A stretch of DNA of 64,000 bases from contig OX104129.1 of NCBI GenBank assembly GCA_944470555.2, positions 53,291,998 through 53,355,997 of the forward strand, written 5' to 3'. The stretch comes from Heterobilharzia americana (lineage: Eukaryota > Platyhelminthes > Trematoda > Strigeidida > Schistosomatidae). Within the stretch, counting starts at the first letter, position 1. Each line of letters opens with the position of its first letter. Both the position numbers and the translations under genes were made by a program. Below, in pieces: positions 13,501 to 28,200 of the stretch. The notes beneath the pieces are model-generated. The model was given only the letters and a program-made list of their open reading frames with translations, did no database searches and had not been told where the DNA came from.

Positions 13501-16181
13501 AAACAACTTTTTCGACTAGTTAGATATTTGGAGGCAATGATAGATCTTTAATCCAGCTTGTTATAGGTCATCTAGAATCCCGAAAAACTCTATCGTATAC
13601 TTCAATCAGAAGGGCTGCGGATATGCAAATGGTTAAACCAACAATGATCTTGTGCAATAATGAGAGGTTTTCACATAAATTAAAAACTCACGCCAACGAT
13701 CCTGGAAGTGGGAAGTTATTTACTTCGAATTCTGGTTAGTATACCTTGTTGTTTATTTACCCGAATTAAAGTCAACTAGAGATCAATCTATATGATGGCC
13801 TGCATATTCATGATACTCGAAACATTATAGATCTCTTCTAAGCTTCCTAGGCTAATCCTAGTCAAGAGTGAATAGATGTTCCCAAAAACAATATATTCAT
13901 AAATGCTTTGGTTCATGATGAAGACCATTTTTCAATCCTGTCGGTGTTGCTTGAGTGCGAAGGTATATTTCATCATACTTATATCTAGATTAACTACAAT
14001 TTAGACTGGTGATTGAATAGGTACCTTACTTCATGACTTTGACATGATTGATTCACTTTGAAAAACCAGTGAATACCGACCCTCCATCATCAAATCAAAC
14101 TGCAAGCTTAGTGACAGTATATATTTTCCAATTCCATTAATCACAAACTGAAGAACCAGATATCAATGAAATAAAACAATGACTGATATGAAAATATGAT
14201 CAAGTTAAAACAACTATTCTCTTATCAAGATATGTATCAGCGAAGAAATATATTTTTTTCAACGACTTCATGATCAAGTTGTACAGTCGTATTTATAATC
14301 GATAAAATAACACAAATGGACTAAAACGTTGTTCAGTAAATATACAAAATATATAAATGTTGGTGGTGGGATTTGCTCATGTGTAAGAAATAGAAAATAG
14401 ATCACTGAATAAGGAATGAAATGAAAACATGTGGGTTAAGTGCTGTCAAAGAAGAGTAAAATGGCGATAATGACTGGGTTATTGGGTCAATGAATAAGGA
14501 AGGAATTGAAATTAAATAGCAAAATATGAGTCAAATGCTGTCATTGAAGTGTGAAGTGGTGACAATGATGATAATAAAAGTGAAGTACATACAGTGAAGT
14601 GAAATGAAACTGATAAAATAACCAGAGTAGAGGAAGTGATTTGATAAAACTTGGAATGCAAAGTTTCGGTTATTGTTCATGCATAGCTAATGCTTCAGCT
14701 ATGAATAAGTGGTGGAAACGTAGACCTTTGGAGTAGTTCAATCTATGTAGATTACCTTAAAGGATGAATCTCAAGGAACTGAATGACCTAACTCTAGTAG
14801 GTGTTCGCATATGAATGAAGTTTTTTTCGCTCGACTTTGATAAGCGTTTTCAAAGGGCCCACCTACAATGCCCAATATTCTTTGATCTTCACATAAAAAA
14901 TCGTTAGTCAAGGGTAATTAGAAGGTTAGAAGACAGTCACTGAATTTCTACCAATAAACGTAAGATAGCGCTTTCATCCAGTCTAACAGTCTGTGAGTAG
15001 ATTTTGCTCATAGCATTAGTCACCTTGACCATCTGACCTTCTTCCTAATGCTTGAAATAACCAGCAAAAAGCAGTGAGCCAATCGGATCAAATACAGAGT
15101 GGTGGGACATCAGGTATATCTTTGAAGATAGGTAGGAGGGAAGTGGGCAGATCAGTAAGGGGCTTTTGAATGAGGTTGTATACGCTCAGCTGGTTAGATT
15201 ATTCAGAAAACTTTAATTATTACTGCAGGCACAGACATATTTAGGCACAAACTCTGAGAGAAATGAAACTATAAAAATTCTGCCAGGAAGTTTCAGTGTA
15301 GTGAAAAAATGAGACCAGAGAAGTTCGCGGTTTACAGAACCTCATTCCTCAGACGAAGTTAATTTATCTAACAGGACAGTGGTTTAACTAACCAACCTGT
15401 TAACTACTATAGTAACAGACAGGTATTCCTTCGTGCTAACGCTGCATTATGAGGTTTTAACAATGTTTAGAAAAGGCAACTTAACAATACATTGAGTTAG
15501 ACTGAATTTAGTTATTGAAACTAAGCATAAAAAATCAGTTTTAGGAAATATTTGAGATAGACAAGTTGAAAAATTTATCAGCTAAGCTTAGGAATATAAG
15601 AAAACTTTCTATCAATGTTTATTCTTAGCTATTGACGAAATAACCCATTCACTTTGAAGCACTAAACATTTTCTTCCCATTTTCAGCTAATGCAAATATT
15701 ACGTGTACTTGATTTAAAACGGTAACCTAATAAAATTTGATTATATCATAGGATGGCACGAAGGCTTTCACCAAAGCCTTCGTGGAGCGTTACGAAAGGG
15801 ATTTCCAATAAACTACAGACATTCATCAACAACTGCTTACGCTGACTCGTTACTGAAGATCAGATGGCCAGAAAGAATAAGCAACAAGGAGCTCTGGCTG
15901 GTAACGAACCAACCAACAACCTATCACACAACAAATATGCAGAAGGAAGTGGAGATGGATTGGATTGGGCATACACTGAGAAGGCCGACTGGGGACATCA
16001 CGCGTCAGGCCAGTAGCTCGAGTGGAATCCCCATGGGAAGCGACGAGTTGGACGTCCGAGCGTGACATGGAGGAGATCGTGTGAGGAGGAAATGAGAGCT
16101 TGTGGGCTGTCGTGGAGCCAGGTTTAAAAGATTTCAGAGAACAGAGTTCACTGGAGACGTGCTACTGAAGCCCTATGTTCC

Positions 16182-16235
<54 letters not shown>

Positions 16236-19200
16236 GGATGGCACGAATGAAAAATGGCATCATGTTGTAAATTACAGAATACTGTGCGATCCTGCTCAAC
16301 TCACCAAATTGCTTTCCCAATGACAAAACAAATGCCGGAAAATATGCCACTAACTAAGAATTCGTAGAAAATAATGACACAAAAGGATGTGTAAATATTT
16401 GGTCGGTTTCAAATCTTTAGTTGCAGTCAGTAGAAAAACATAGATCTAGGTTTTGTAATTTTCATCTATCCGTTAGAAAATGGTACTAACAACGTCAATA
16501 AAACTCAGTCTACATATGCCATTTTAGCCTATGCCCTTAAACACTGGTCAGAAACATTAACACTAGGCCATTTGGACTGCGGCGAACCAGCTGAGCGTGA
16601 ATTTGAAGGAAATAATCAGTCTTATCTAGGCTGCAGTGCAATGCAAATCAGCAGCCACTAATATAGTATTATGCACTCAATGACATGTCACATAGTGTGT
16701 GTGGAGTGGATACTACATCGTTGTCCAGATGTTTGAAGGGTAGGCAATATTTGAAACTGGTTGAGAGGATAATGCCTATATTTACGACAGCAAATTGACC
16801 ATTTTCATTTCACGTAGCTAAGAGAGTACGTTTTATTCCTTGGTAGATACAAATTAAAAATAACGAAAACAGAATAATACTGCTCAACACGTAGTGATCA
16901 ATTAATGTATGCAGGATGATTTTTTCCAGGAAATAGTCCTAGTTTATAATCATGTTTAAGGTAGTACTTAGAAGCTATTCAGATCAACGTAGGTATTATG
17001 AGGTTTGAACCTATGACACGAGAGTCGACAACCTAGTGGTATTTGTTCAAAGCAAATCATAAGAAGCAGGGTTTGATCATCGATGGGACGTGTAAGCTTT
17101 TTTGAGGAGACGTTTTCTTTGGAAATATGATCTAGTGGCAATAAGCATTAAAGCTGAAACACTTCACGGAAACATTTCAGACATCAAGACCAACTTCCTG
17201 TAAGAGAAAATTACGCGCATGAAATAGTTGTAAAGTGGCGAAGAATTGAAATCTTGATCCGTTGAGGGCTGAACGAAGTTTATCGATCACGTCTGAAACG
17301 TGCCTACGGTTACAAAAACAGAGACTCCTAAATAGCCTGGATTTCTATAACTATCATTATATGTAAACAAAGGTAGTAACAACAGTTAATTGAAATAAAT
17401 ATACACACAGGGTCTAACCTGGTTCAATTGTTCTTGCCGCGACAATATGCCAACCGAATTCTTCATTCCAGTTCAATATAACTGCTGGTGGATTTTGAAC
17501 ATGAAGAGGATAAAAAATTCTTGGATGCAAATTACAATTTTCGTCATTCTTATTACCACCAGCTGAGGTTACATGAATATTTCTAGTTTTATCTTTATTG
17601 TTATAGTTCTTTATTGTTAACGTCTTGGCTTCATGTACAAAAAATGGTATACTTGAAGTGTTATTTAATGCGTCTTCTTTTTCTTTTCCTTCATTTTTCT
17701 CCGAATTCATACATTTTTCTCTACCGATTCGTATAGCTTCATTCATACTATTATGAATGGTTATGCTTTCTGATTTAATCAACTCTAGACAATTATCGTA
17801 TTCTTCTAGAGCTTCTTTATTACGTCCAAGTAAGTAGAGACTTTGTGCACGACGTACCAACAAACGAGGACGACGATCAATTGGAAAATTATACTGAATG
17901 TAAAGAACGTAACAAAAAGTTACTGAACATAGAAAGACAAATAGAGAGGCGTAGATGCTAACGGTCATAATTTTTCTTAATTCGATTGCTTAAAAGAACA
18001 GTAAGTATCAGATACTGTAAATACTGGAGGGGATAATGAGTGAAACGATGTCTGGCACACTCCAGATTTACTGGGGAGTCTTCTGTGACAAGGTCAATTC
18101 CCGTAAAGTCAGACGATGGAAGGGACATCTCTATAAGTACATCTATGATAAAGTTGAATAACAATAAAAATCTTTGACGGACACAAGTTCACGTACACAA
18201 TTTACCTGACAACTCACCATAGGTTTTAACAAGCTCACCGGTGTTCGAGTATGAGGACTTTAGCAAGGCGATCTACCTGCCAGGCATCCCTTCCAGAGAG
18301 AGACTGCAAGAAGAATTCTGAATCGACGGCGTCAAATACTCCCTTCATGTCTCAAAATACTACTAGAGCCAGGAGCCTGTTTCAATATCTGTCGAGGAAG
18401 TAAATTTAGTCAACACACGCATAAGCAGGTCGGAAACCTGCCTAGTTTTTTTTTCAGATTCAATTTTCCCGAGCTTCAATTAGGTGTCTTATGGTTATAG
18501 AAACTAGAAACTTAGAAACCACATTTACCAGACTGGTTTGTCTATGGCCTTAGGAGGAGGATTTCTCTTTCTTAAAAGTCGGAGCAATCCCTTATTGAAA
18601 CCACTCAGAGGGGACCGTATCTAATCCCCATAAGCTAGGTAACACTCAAGTCATTTCAACTAATGAGCGTCGACCACCTTAAATACTTCAGGCACTAGTT
18701 CATCTGGCCCTGTTACCCTTCCTCGTCTTAGTTTTCTTATGACCTTCTCAACTTCTGCACGAGCTGGAGAGCATACTTCAGCGTTTATTTCCGGATTCGA
18801 ATGAATTGTAGGCGATCGAAGATCAGATGGGAGTCTGTTGAGCTGTTCCTCAAAGTGTTCCGATCATCGTCCTAGTTGTCTTCCCCACAAAAATGAACCA
18901 TAGACTTATTCTTCTCATCTATGGTGTGTACTGGAGTTTCTTCTATTCCTTGCTCGCGAGGCCTGCGAGAATGCGTTCACGCGTATCCATTAATTCAGAA
19001 GAAGCTGTTGAGATCCTTTGACCATTTCTAAACGTTTTCTGAAAATCAAATACAGTAGGCTAAAGATGGTGCCGGAATTCTTCTGGATGAGTTACAGACC
19101 ATTTTCTACCAGCTTTACGTTGAAAGTGGCTTTAGTGAACTCATCGTCAGGCTACTTTCAAAATGGTTTTGTCGCTGCAATTTTCCTACGACCATTAAGG

Positions 19201-22200
19201 TGCAGACATAAAAGTTATGAAACAAACGCGTGATCACTGTCCGAACAAATGCTACAAAAGGAGTGGCACTCTTCCATCGACCCTCTTCAGTAATAACTGG
19301 TATATCCGTGTCCTCCATTTAGTTGAAGTCAAAGGCTACGACGCCATAAAATATCTATCTCTAAGTTTGAATTTGTGTTGAGCTGAAATAGGTTGTTTTA
19401 TGACCATAGGACAACACAACAGGCTACCACTGTTATCCTTTCGCTCGGCTGGGATCCCGATGGTACCACCAAGTTCATTACTGTCTTAGTCTATTCACTT
19501 GTGTACTGAAATCACCTGCTAGAAAAATCATATTTATACTTTTGGCTTACAGTAGGAGACTGGGCAGTTTTCAATGTACTATTCAGACAACAGCATACAG
19601 GTGACTGCCAACTGGGCTCCAGTCGAGTAGTGCACTTTCTGCCTTAAGACTCAGTGCTATATCTAAAACTGTGAGACTAGAAAAAGTAGCTACCGAATCT
19701 ACAGGAACTCGGAAAGCAAATTCTGCAAATTCATGTGATTTGGAGCAGGCTGTTGGGAGATTATAGATACTGCTTCATGAACTCGAATCGTTATCAGGGG
19801 CTGGATAGCTGGAAGAAATCAAGAATGGCATGAGAATATATACATTAGCCAGTCTTCAGAATATAGTTATCCCAAATAATTTTTGTCTTTGGTTGTTGAC
19901 ATGAACCGTGTAAACTGTCTGACTTGACTTCTAAAATTGTTTGGAACCAATCCCTGCAGATAAGAGTTGGTATGGCTCAAAATCAATCTTATTTGCACGA
20001 CATTCATTTACAAAAGTGAGATTGTGATTTAGATTGCATTCAGGTCCTACTGATCAGGTATTAAGGTTGAAAGAAAAACCAATGCCAGGAAAAACGTTAC
20101 AAATAAGATCCTCCGATTTCGCACATCATCTGCACGCAATACTTTTGTTTTAAAAGCGAAAGTTAAAAATAAAGAATATTACAGCAAACAATTTAATAAC
20201 ATGAATACACATAAGCATTGTTACGTTAACAACGTAACGAAAATCAGTAGCTAATGTTAATAAGACAAAAAGTTAAACATACATTAACACCTGAAATACA
20301 ATTTAATAGATCTTTAGTTCTGTTTAGTATATCTAAAACATTTTCAAGGTCAAATCATCGTAAGATAATGAGTGCATTCTTCTTTCCTTATACAAATACT
20401 GATTATTATTCCTTATAAAATATTCTTTTCGGTGATTAATTCTACATTATCTTAAAAGTTATACAGTTGACTTGACAAAACTCTTGATAAACAAGAAGAC
20501 AAGCGTTAATCTTAAACAATTACATGCGTGCATATTCTTTGGTAAAATTTTTGTTGCATTCACTGTAAAACACTTTTGAACACTATTTTCACACATTCCC
20601 TACTAAGTGTTGCTTCGACTGATAGTCACTTAACTTCAGGATTTTGTTTGATGTCAGTCGTCTCCAAATGGTCAGTAAACTGAATTCTTCTACAAACGAT
20701 ATTACGGTGTTCAACACGTCCAGGATAGTGGATTATGTTTCATCAACTTTATTTTTGAATGCCAAATAATGACAATAATAGTCGTATCAATAAATATAAT
20801 TTAAGATATTTACATCAACAGACTTATATTCTGAGTTATATGGTGTTTATCAAAATTTAAAAATGACAGATGAATAAAGTGGTTTAAAACCTCATGTATT
20901 AATTCATTATTCCAAGTTGCTAGTTATATCTATAACACATATCATGATATCAGTAAGCTTTAATATATTTGCAGCATGTTTAGAAAATCGATCATGATAT
21001 GAATCATGATACGCAGAACTGACTAGTTAATTAGGTTGACTAGCAGCACCTATGAACAAGCATCTACAAAGTTCTTAATCCTCAGTACGAATGATACAAC
21101 TAGATGGAACTCACTTAAGGAATTCGATCACAGTATTTCTTGAAAACCCAAAAGTTCAGAACAAAAATTATAATCCACTTGACATTAACAACAGCTCCAG
21201 GAAATACGTTGATTAGGTGATTGCTGATTAGATAACTTATATATGGCCCAAAAGTGTTCCTTATTGATGTCAGAGCCTTCAAAGTATTTTCCTGTTTAGT
21301 AGTACACAATATGAAGCTCTTCTGCTTACCTTATTGAGGTAACTTGTATTCACTGATCTGAACATATGAGTTGTCGTATGAAACAATGAGTGAATCTCAC
21401 AGCCAGGTTACACTTGGTTATACTAATCCAACTCTCCAAACTGCCAACTGGAGAGGAGAGTCAATAATCTACTCCGATATTGTCACCCAGACGACAACCA
21501 CAAACACACTGAGTTTTCCAGTGGTTATCATTATGTCCCCAACAGCATCAAAGGCTCTCATGCAATGGGAACCAATCTCTCCAGGATCAGGATCATCACA
21601 GCAAGATTCAACTCAAAAGGAAGGAAAGTCACAATCATACAATGCTACACTACTCACCTACAAATAATGTAGATGAAGAGAAGAAGAAGGAATTCTACCG
21701 ACAACCGCAATCAACACTGGACAAGACCACACTGCAGTTGGCGATATCAAAATTATAATGGGTGGGGCGACATGAATACCAAACTGGGAGCAGACAACAC
21801 AGGAAGAGAAATAACCATGGGTCGAGAAGCGCTAGGTGACGTGATGAACGACAATGGAGAATTGTTTGCAGAATTCTGTGCATTCAACGATTTGGTGATT
21901 GGAGGCACTGTGTTCAAGCACAAGGATATCCACAAAGCGATATGGATTTCACCAGACACCACGACACACTAAAAACCAGATCGACTTTATCTCAATCTCA
22001 AGAAAATGGAGACGCAGTCAGCCTAAATGACACAAGGTCAACAAGAGGAGCAGATGTAGGTTCACACCACTCACCATCTAGTGCAAGGAACCTTCAAAAT
22101 CAAGTTAAAAGCCTTCAAGGAAGCTGGTGATAAAACCAATTCAAGTACAACACTCGGAAACTGAACTGAAGGATGAAACTACAAAGGAGATCTTCACGTC

Positions 22201-25200
22201 GGCCAGCCATCAAGACAAAATGGGAGATATCGAGGAACATCCCCAAAGAAACCTGTGTGGAAGAACACTGGAAGTCTTTGAAAGCTATGTGGAAAGAAAC
22301 CTGCACAACCGTATTAGGAAGGAAGAAGAAAGAAGACAAGGATTGGATCTCGACGGATACCTGGAAGCTGATAGAGCAGGGAGAGGAAGATGGTGATGGT
22401 GAAGCAGAAGATAAACCAGTGCAAGGATGCTCAACGACAAGAGGAACTGAGCACAGTGCATAAAACACTACACTGGACAAAGAAGTGAAGAAGAGTGCAC
22501 GCAAAGACAAATTACACTTCTATGAAACACTGGCAAGTGAAGCAGAACACGCTGCAGGTAAGAGGGACACAGACCTGACAACATTGTATCAAATAACCAG
22601 GTTGCTATCTAGGAAGAGATCAACACAGATGAAACCAATTATAGATGATGACGGAAATTTAATTAGGAAAGAAGAGAAACAAAGGAAACAATGGACTGAC
22701 CACTTCAAGAAGTTCTTGAATCGACCACCACCAGCACCAACAACTCGTCCACAAATACCACCTGCAGCCGCTGAACTACAAGTCAACATAAATCCTCCAA
22801 CAAAAATGGAAGTCCTGAGCTCCATAAACCTACTGAAATGAGGGAAAGCAGCAGGACCAGATGGGATACCGCCAGAACCACTGAGAACAGACACAGAGAC
22901 AACAGCGGACATGCTCACACCACTATTGTAGAAGGTGTGGAAGGAAGAGAAGGTACCTGGCTAGTGATTGGAAGAAGGGTTACCTTGTCAAACTGCCGAA
23001 GAAGGGAGACCTCAGTGTTTGCAAGAACTGGCGCGGAATCACTCTCCTGTCCACCCAAAGCAAGCAAAATATTAAGCCACATCATCCTGGAGAGGCTTAA
23101 AGATGCACTGGATTCAAAACTACGACCGGAATAGGCTGGCTGGTTTCAGGAAGTACGAATCATGTGCAGACCAAATTGCTACGCTTCACATCATCATAGA
23201 ACAGAGCACAGAATGGCAGTCAACTGGATCTCTACCTCAACTTCATCGACTTTGAGAAGGCTTTTGACAGCGTCGACCGAGAAGTAATTTGGAAACTGCT
23301 TCATTACTACGGAGTACCGCAAACCTTTATCAATCTCATTCAACAACTATATGAAGACGCCACATGACAAGTAATTCACAATGGGAAGCTCAGTGATGAT
23401 TTTGAAGTTAAGTGAAGACAGGAGTGAAACAAGGTTGTCTACTATCTCCCATGATATTCCTGATTGCGGTCGACTGGATCATGCAGCAAACAGTAGGCAG
23501 CGAGAAGAGGGGGATACGCTGGCTGGACTGCGGAAAAGAACCTAGAAGACTTGGATTTCGCCAGCGATGACTTGTGCCTGATGTCACATAAACTTGAAGA
23601 TCTACAGGCAAAAACTAACAAGTTGACAGAAGAGGCGAGGCAGCGAAGACGGGACTTCAAGTGAATATAGAGGAGACAGAGGTGATGAAGATACCTCACC
23701 AACAACTCCAACAACAACAACAACAGCAACAAACTCCAGTCACCATCAATGGGAGAAACTTAAAGGAAGTAACCTCCTTCACTTATCTAGGAAGCACTGT
23801 TTCAACTACAGGCGGCACAGACACAGACAAGGATGTCAAAGTCAGAATCGGAAAAGACAGCAAGACAGGCGTTCATTAGCCTGAAACCAGTGTGGAGATC
23901 TTCTGCACTCAGCATATGGAACAAGATCCGGATTTTCAACACAAACCCAGTCAAGTCAGTGCCTCTGTATGGTTCAGAGACTTGGCGCGTCACGAAAAAG
24001 GGATTTCCAATAAACTACAGACATTCATCAACAACTGCTTACGCTGACTCGTTACTGAAGATCAGATGGCCAGAAAGAATAAGCAACAAGGAGCTCTGGC
24101 TGGTAACGAACCAACCAACAACCTATCACACAACAAATATGCAGAAGGAAGTGGAGATGGATTGGATTGGGCATACACTGAGAAGGCCGACTGGGGACAT
24201 CACGCGTCAGGCCAGTAGCTCGAGTGGAATCCCCATGGGAAGCGACGAGTTGGACGTCCGAGCGTGACATGGAGGAGATCGTGTGAGGAGGAAATGAGAG
24301 CTTGTGGGCTGTCGTGGAGCCAGGTTTAAAAGATTTCAGAGAACAGAGTTCACTGGAGACGTGCTACTGAAGCCCTGTGTTCCATTAGGAACCCAAGGGA
24401 CTAATAATAATAATATTCTAACAAATAAGTGAGAATTCCGAAAACAGAGATCAACGAAAGGAAACTATACTTAAGATGAGTCAGCAATGTAAATGTATGG
24501 GACAAATATGTGTACAGTAACATGCAAGTTAGAGATTAAATGGTTGATCGATCTATTTTTATCTGTATGACCTGCCATTTCAAACTGCTGATCTGTGTTG
24601 TTTCTAAAGTTTAGTGTGGTTAGTCAGAATCAATATAGCATCCGGGATTACTGCGTAACGGTTCAAGTTGCCACACCTGGCATTATCACATGAAGATACG
24701 AGCTAACACGAAGAAAACTAGAGAAATAGAAATGGCGTGATCAGACGTGATATAGAAGCCATTAAAGGGAAAGAAAACAACGAAATGTGATACAGATGTC
24801 GGGATGAAAGTAAGGTTTGCATAAGTCTGTATTCCTGAGATTGATTCCGAATCATATCCAAAGGGCCACTGGGAGGGGGGAAGGTACCTGTGTGGCTGCA
24901 CCACAGGATAAGACTGTGTACCGTCGTGGTTTTAAAAAGCCTAGATGTGGGTTCAATTCTCTCCTGAAAACCAATGTTTAATTATCTGTTTAAATAACGG
25001 GTATATCATTCTCCGAACTTTATCATCTAGAACCTTCAACCGCGGATTTCGGTTGTCACATAGATGTAAACGAGAAAGTTATCATTTACGTATATCGCTG
25101 ATAGTGTTCACCATATAACTGAGATGTGAATGACTGAATGAACTAGTGATATATCATGATATATCTCACCATAAGATCTGCTCAACGCGAAATCGCAGCA

Positions 25201-28200
25201 GATAATATTTTATGTCGATATGGAGGGTGTAATAATATGTGCAGTACATATATCTCGGCCACTTTAGTTGATACTGTAGTGGGTGCTACTGATAAGAATG
25301 TATATAAGTAGTATGTATTGAGGTCGGAAGGAGTAACAGACAATTATGAGAGACGGGTAAATATTTTGCCCCAGAGAAGCGAAAAAGATGACGTGGCCGT
25401 ATAAAGAGCAAGAAGAGGAGGTGAAACACAGTGCGTTAACTGATATTTCAATGGAAAGGTTATAATATGCTATCAATAATGTAGTGTCACAATAGAGATT
25501 CCTTCTGGGACTCATCCTGCAGTTTTTTCTTTCAATACAGCTTCACAACCTCAAACAACCTGAGGCTGATGCTCATTCTTCGGCGCATTTACATTGACTG
25601 TAGTGAATACCATTTAGAGGGACTAATGAAAACTGTTGCATCTGAAATTCGAAGGGTTAAATGGAATTTTCTTTTATAATCAACTGAAAGAACTTGAAAG
25701 AACTTAGTTATTAAGCATCCTGATATTCACTGATTCAAAGAAAGCCACAAGGATAAAGTGAACTACTGTAGCATAAATCATGGTCCGAAATTTAAAATTA
25801 TTCCAATGAGATGTGCTTAACCTGTCAATTTATTACACCTTCCTTAAATAACAACAACCTAACGGTTCGTATTAACCGAACTGAGTTTTTTTTCATTTCA
25901 GAGTAGACTATTCATTTTTAAAAGTGAACCTAACGAAGGTTTATATGGTCAACACATTGAAACAGGAAACCTACAATTTTTAAAATACTTTTCACTTTCA
26001 CTCATAATGATAAATCGACAAAACAATGGAGAAAAACTACTGTTTCTAAAAGGATGAATTCCACATAGGTGATCTGCTTAAACCTTGGGCTACCGAAAAT
26101 TTTCCACCGAATATATTGTATCTAATTCTTTCCTTTAAATATATACTAATTTTTTAAATATGACTCCTAAACGTGTTATGTACTGTTGCATACTTTTAAA
26201 ATGGTTTCAAACTACCATTTTTTCAACTAACAAAACGAAAAGAAAACGATACTCTGGTAAGCAATAGGCTTATAGAAGCACAGAAACACAGTTCACTACT
26301 ACTCCTTGGATAATTATGTAGAATTGCAGATTTTGGCGCCAACTCCATCAACTACCACCACCAAAATTGTGCTGGGTTTTTTATTCATTCACCATTCTAC
26401 GCCAGACGCCAATGTAACACCGGGTACGTGTTTCACATTATGACTTTCATTACTGTTATCATTAGCACTATTCAAATGCAATAATTGTTTCTCTCGAAAA
26501 TATTGTACAGGGGATGAATTGGCTGAACTATTAAATGCTGAGAAAAGCTGACAATACGCTTGTTACAGAAGATTGTCACAGACAGCCAATGCAGTTTTTC
26601 ATCTACAATCGAACATCGTAAAAATCTAAAACCTTTTTTTGATCATAAATCAATGTAAAACTCACTCACTTTTAGCAGGTCACTTTACAAACAGTGTAAT
26701 GACAATCTCAAATAAATTATTCACGATAAACAAAATAAAGTACTCTAGACATTAGATATGAATAGCGTATAACTATTCTCTTTTTTGTGTTTCGATAAAA
26801 CACAGATTTCTCTTTATGATTATGACTTTTTAGTTCTGAACATAAATCTGATAAAGTATACAACTGGTTGGTAAGAAATCAATGAACGGATTACATATGA
26901 TTTATAAAATTATTCAACCAATAATGTGTATTTTTTTTGAGTTCATAGGAGTTTTCTTAGTCCGATAATCTAAACACAGATTTTTACGACGTAAAAAATC
27001 TTTCTCTATACGCACTTGGTGAGGTAGATTGTAGAATAAACGATACTATTTGTTGCTCAGACTAATCATTTAGGATCAATGAAACCTAATTCTGGCCTCT
27101 GTTTATTTTGTTAGTTGAGTATTTACCAAAATAACTTCTAAAAAATTATGCAGTGAATATTGAAATAAGGCAACTCAATAACCACACATGGTCAGGTAGT
27201 ATCTGAGTCACGGTGAAATGCATGAAGGATAATGAAGTACTACCTAACAGGTCAAACCAAGGAAAGTGGAGTGAATTCGTATCAGCAACACATTGGTGAA
27301 GAATCAGATGTCTAGACCAATAAGACAAAGTTGTAATAAACTGATATTTGGTACCTGCAGATAACTTAAGTAGGGTAAGAAGAGAAGTAATCCACCCACT
27401 TAGTATTACCTACTCAGACATAAAAATTATAACACACGACCTTCTGAAAGAGAAATGAGCTGGAATATAAACCCGCTAATTTTATTAGTGTTCAGCAGTA
27501 GTTTTAATCCGCATATATCTGATTTAAGGGGATGCAGTAATGAATTGGTTGCTTAATCTCCTCGTACATCTAAAACTTTATCCGAATCAACATTATCATC
27601 ATTGCTTATACTTACTTTAAGAGCTAGATCAATATCCTGTAATACCGCTTCGTGAACACCAATACGACTCAGAACGCATGATCGATTACCATATCCCAGT
27701 GCTTTCTCATCACAACTACTTGCAAAGAAAATTGCCTCAGTGTAGTAACGAAGTGCCAAGGATATTTTGTTAGTGCGCCAAGCTTCATTTCCATGTTCAC
27801 GTTTCTGTTTTGCAATAGAATCACTCTTCTTTGCTGACGTGTGGTTAGAAACTAAATGAAAGTAAAATTACTTGATTGGGTGATTTATGAGTAGTCTGGT
27901 CAAGTTACAAATTAACATTAGAACAAAGAAAAAACTAATGAATTTCGGAGAACTACTTAGTCTGCAGATATTTAGAAGCGTACATAAGCAATTCAAAGTC
28001 ATAATGAGTTAAAGCAAATAAGTACTAAGAATGAGTATCCAACAGTGACGTTGGATAAGACCAGAAGTTATAACCACAGGATTCCAATCCCGTTGCAGCG
28101 GGACCCAAATATCCAATGTCTCATATTGTACACGGTCAACAGTGGTTACTTCTGGAAAACCTCAAAGAAGGACGAAGAAGCTGTTATTAGTTCTCTAGAT

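Larger units (their letters stand above)
11446..17418 (-). other. SMYD4 introns 4 and 3, mostly unassigned
   Basis: Apart from coding exon 4, the tandem repeat at 14345-14660 and the LINE tail at 15763, I see no supported feature. A short hairpin (CAGCTGTTTGCAAACAGCT) lies at about 12313. Confidence 0.55.

Noticed and set aside
16162..16350. Poly-Leu ORF
   Set aside because: Translation of the (AAT)n tract on the opposite strand.
22839..22841. TGA read as tryptophan (alternative code) to open the EN-RT frame
   Set aside because: The host genes here use TGA as stop (SMYD4-like and USP-like ends), other lesions in the element are frame shifts, and the FASDD box would remain.
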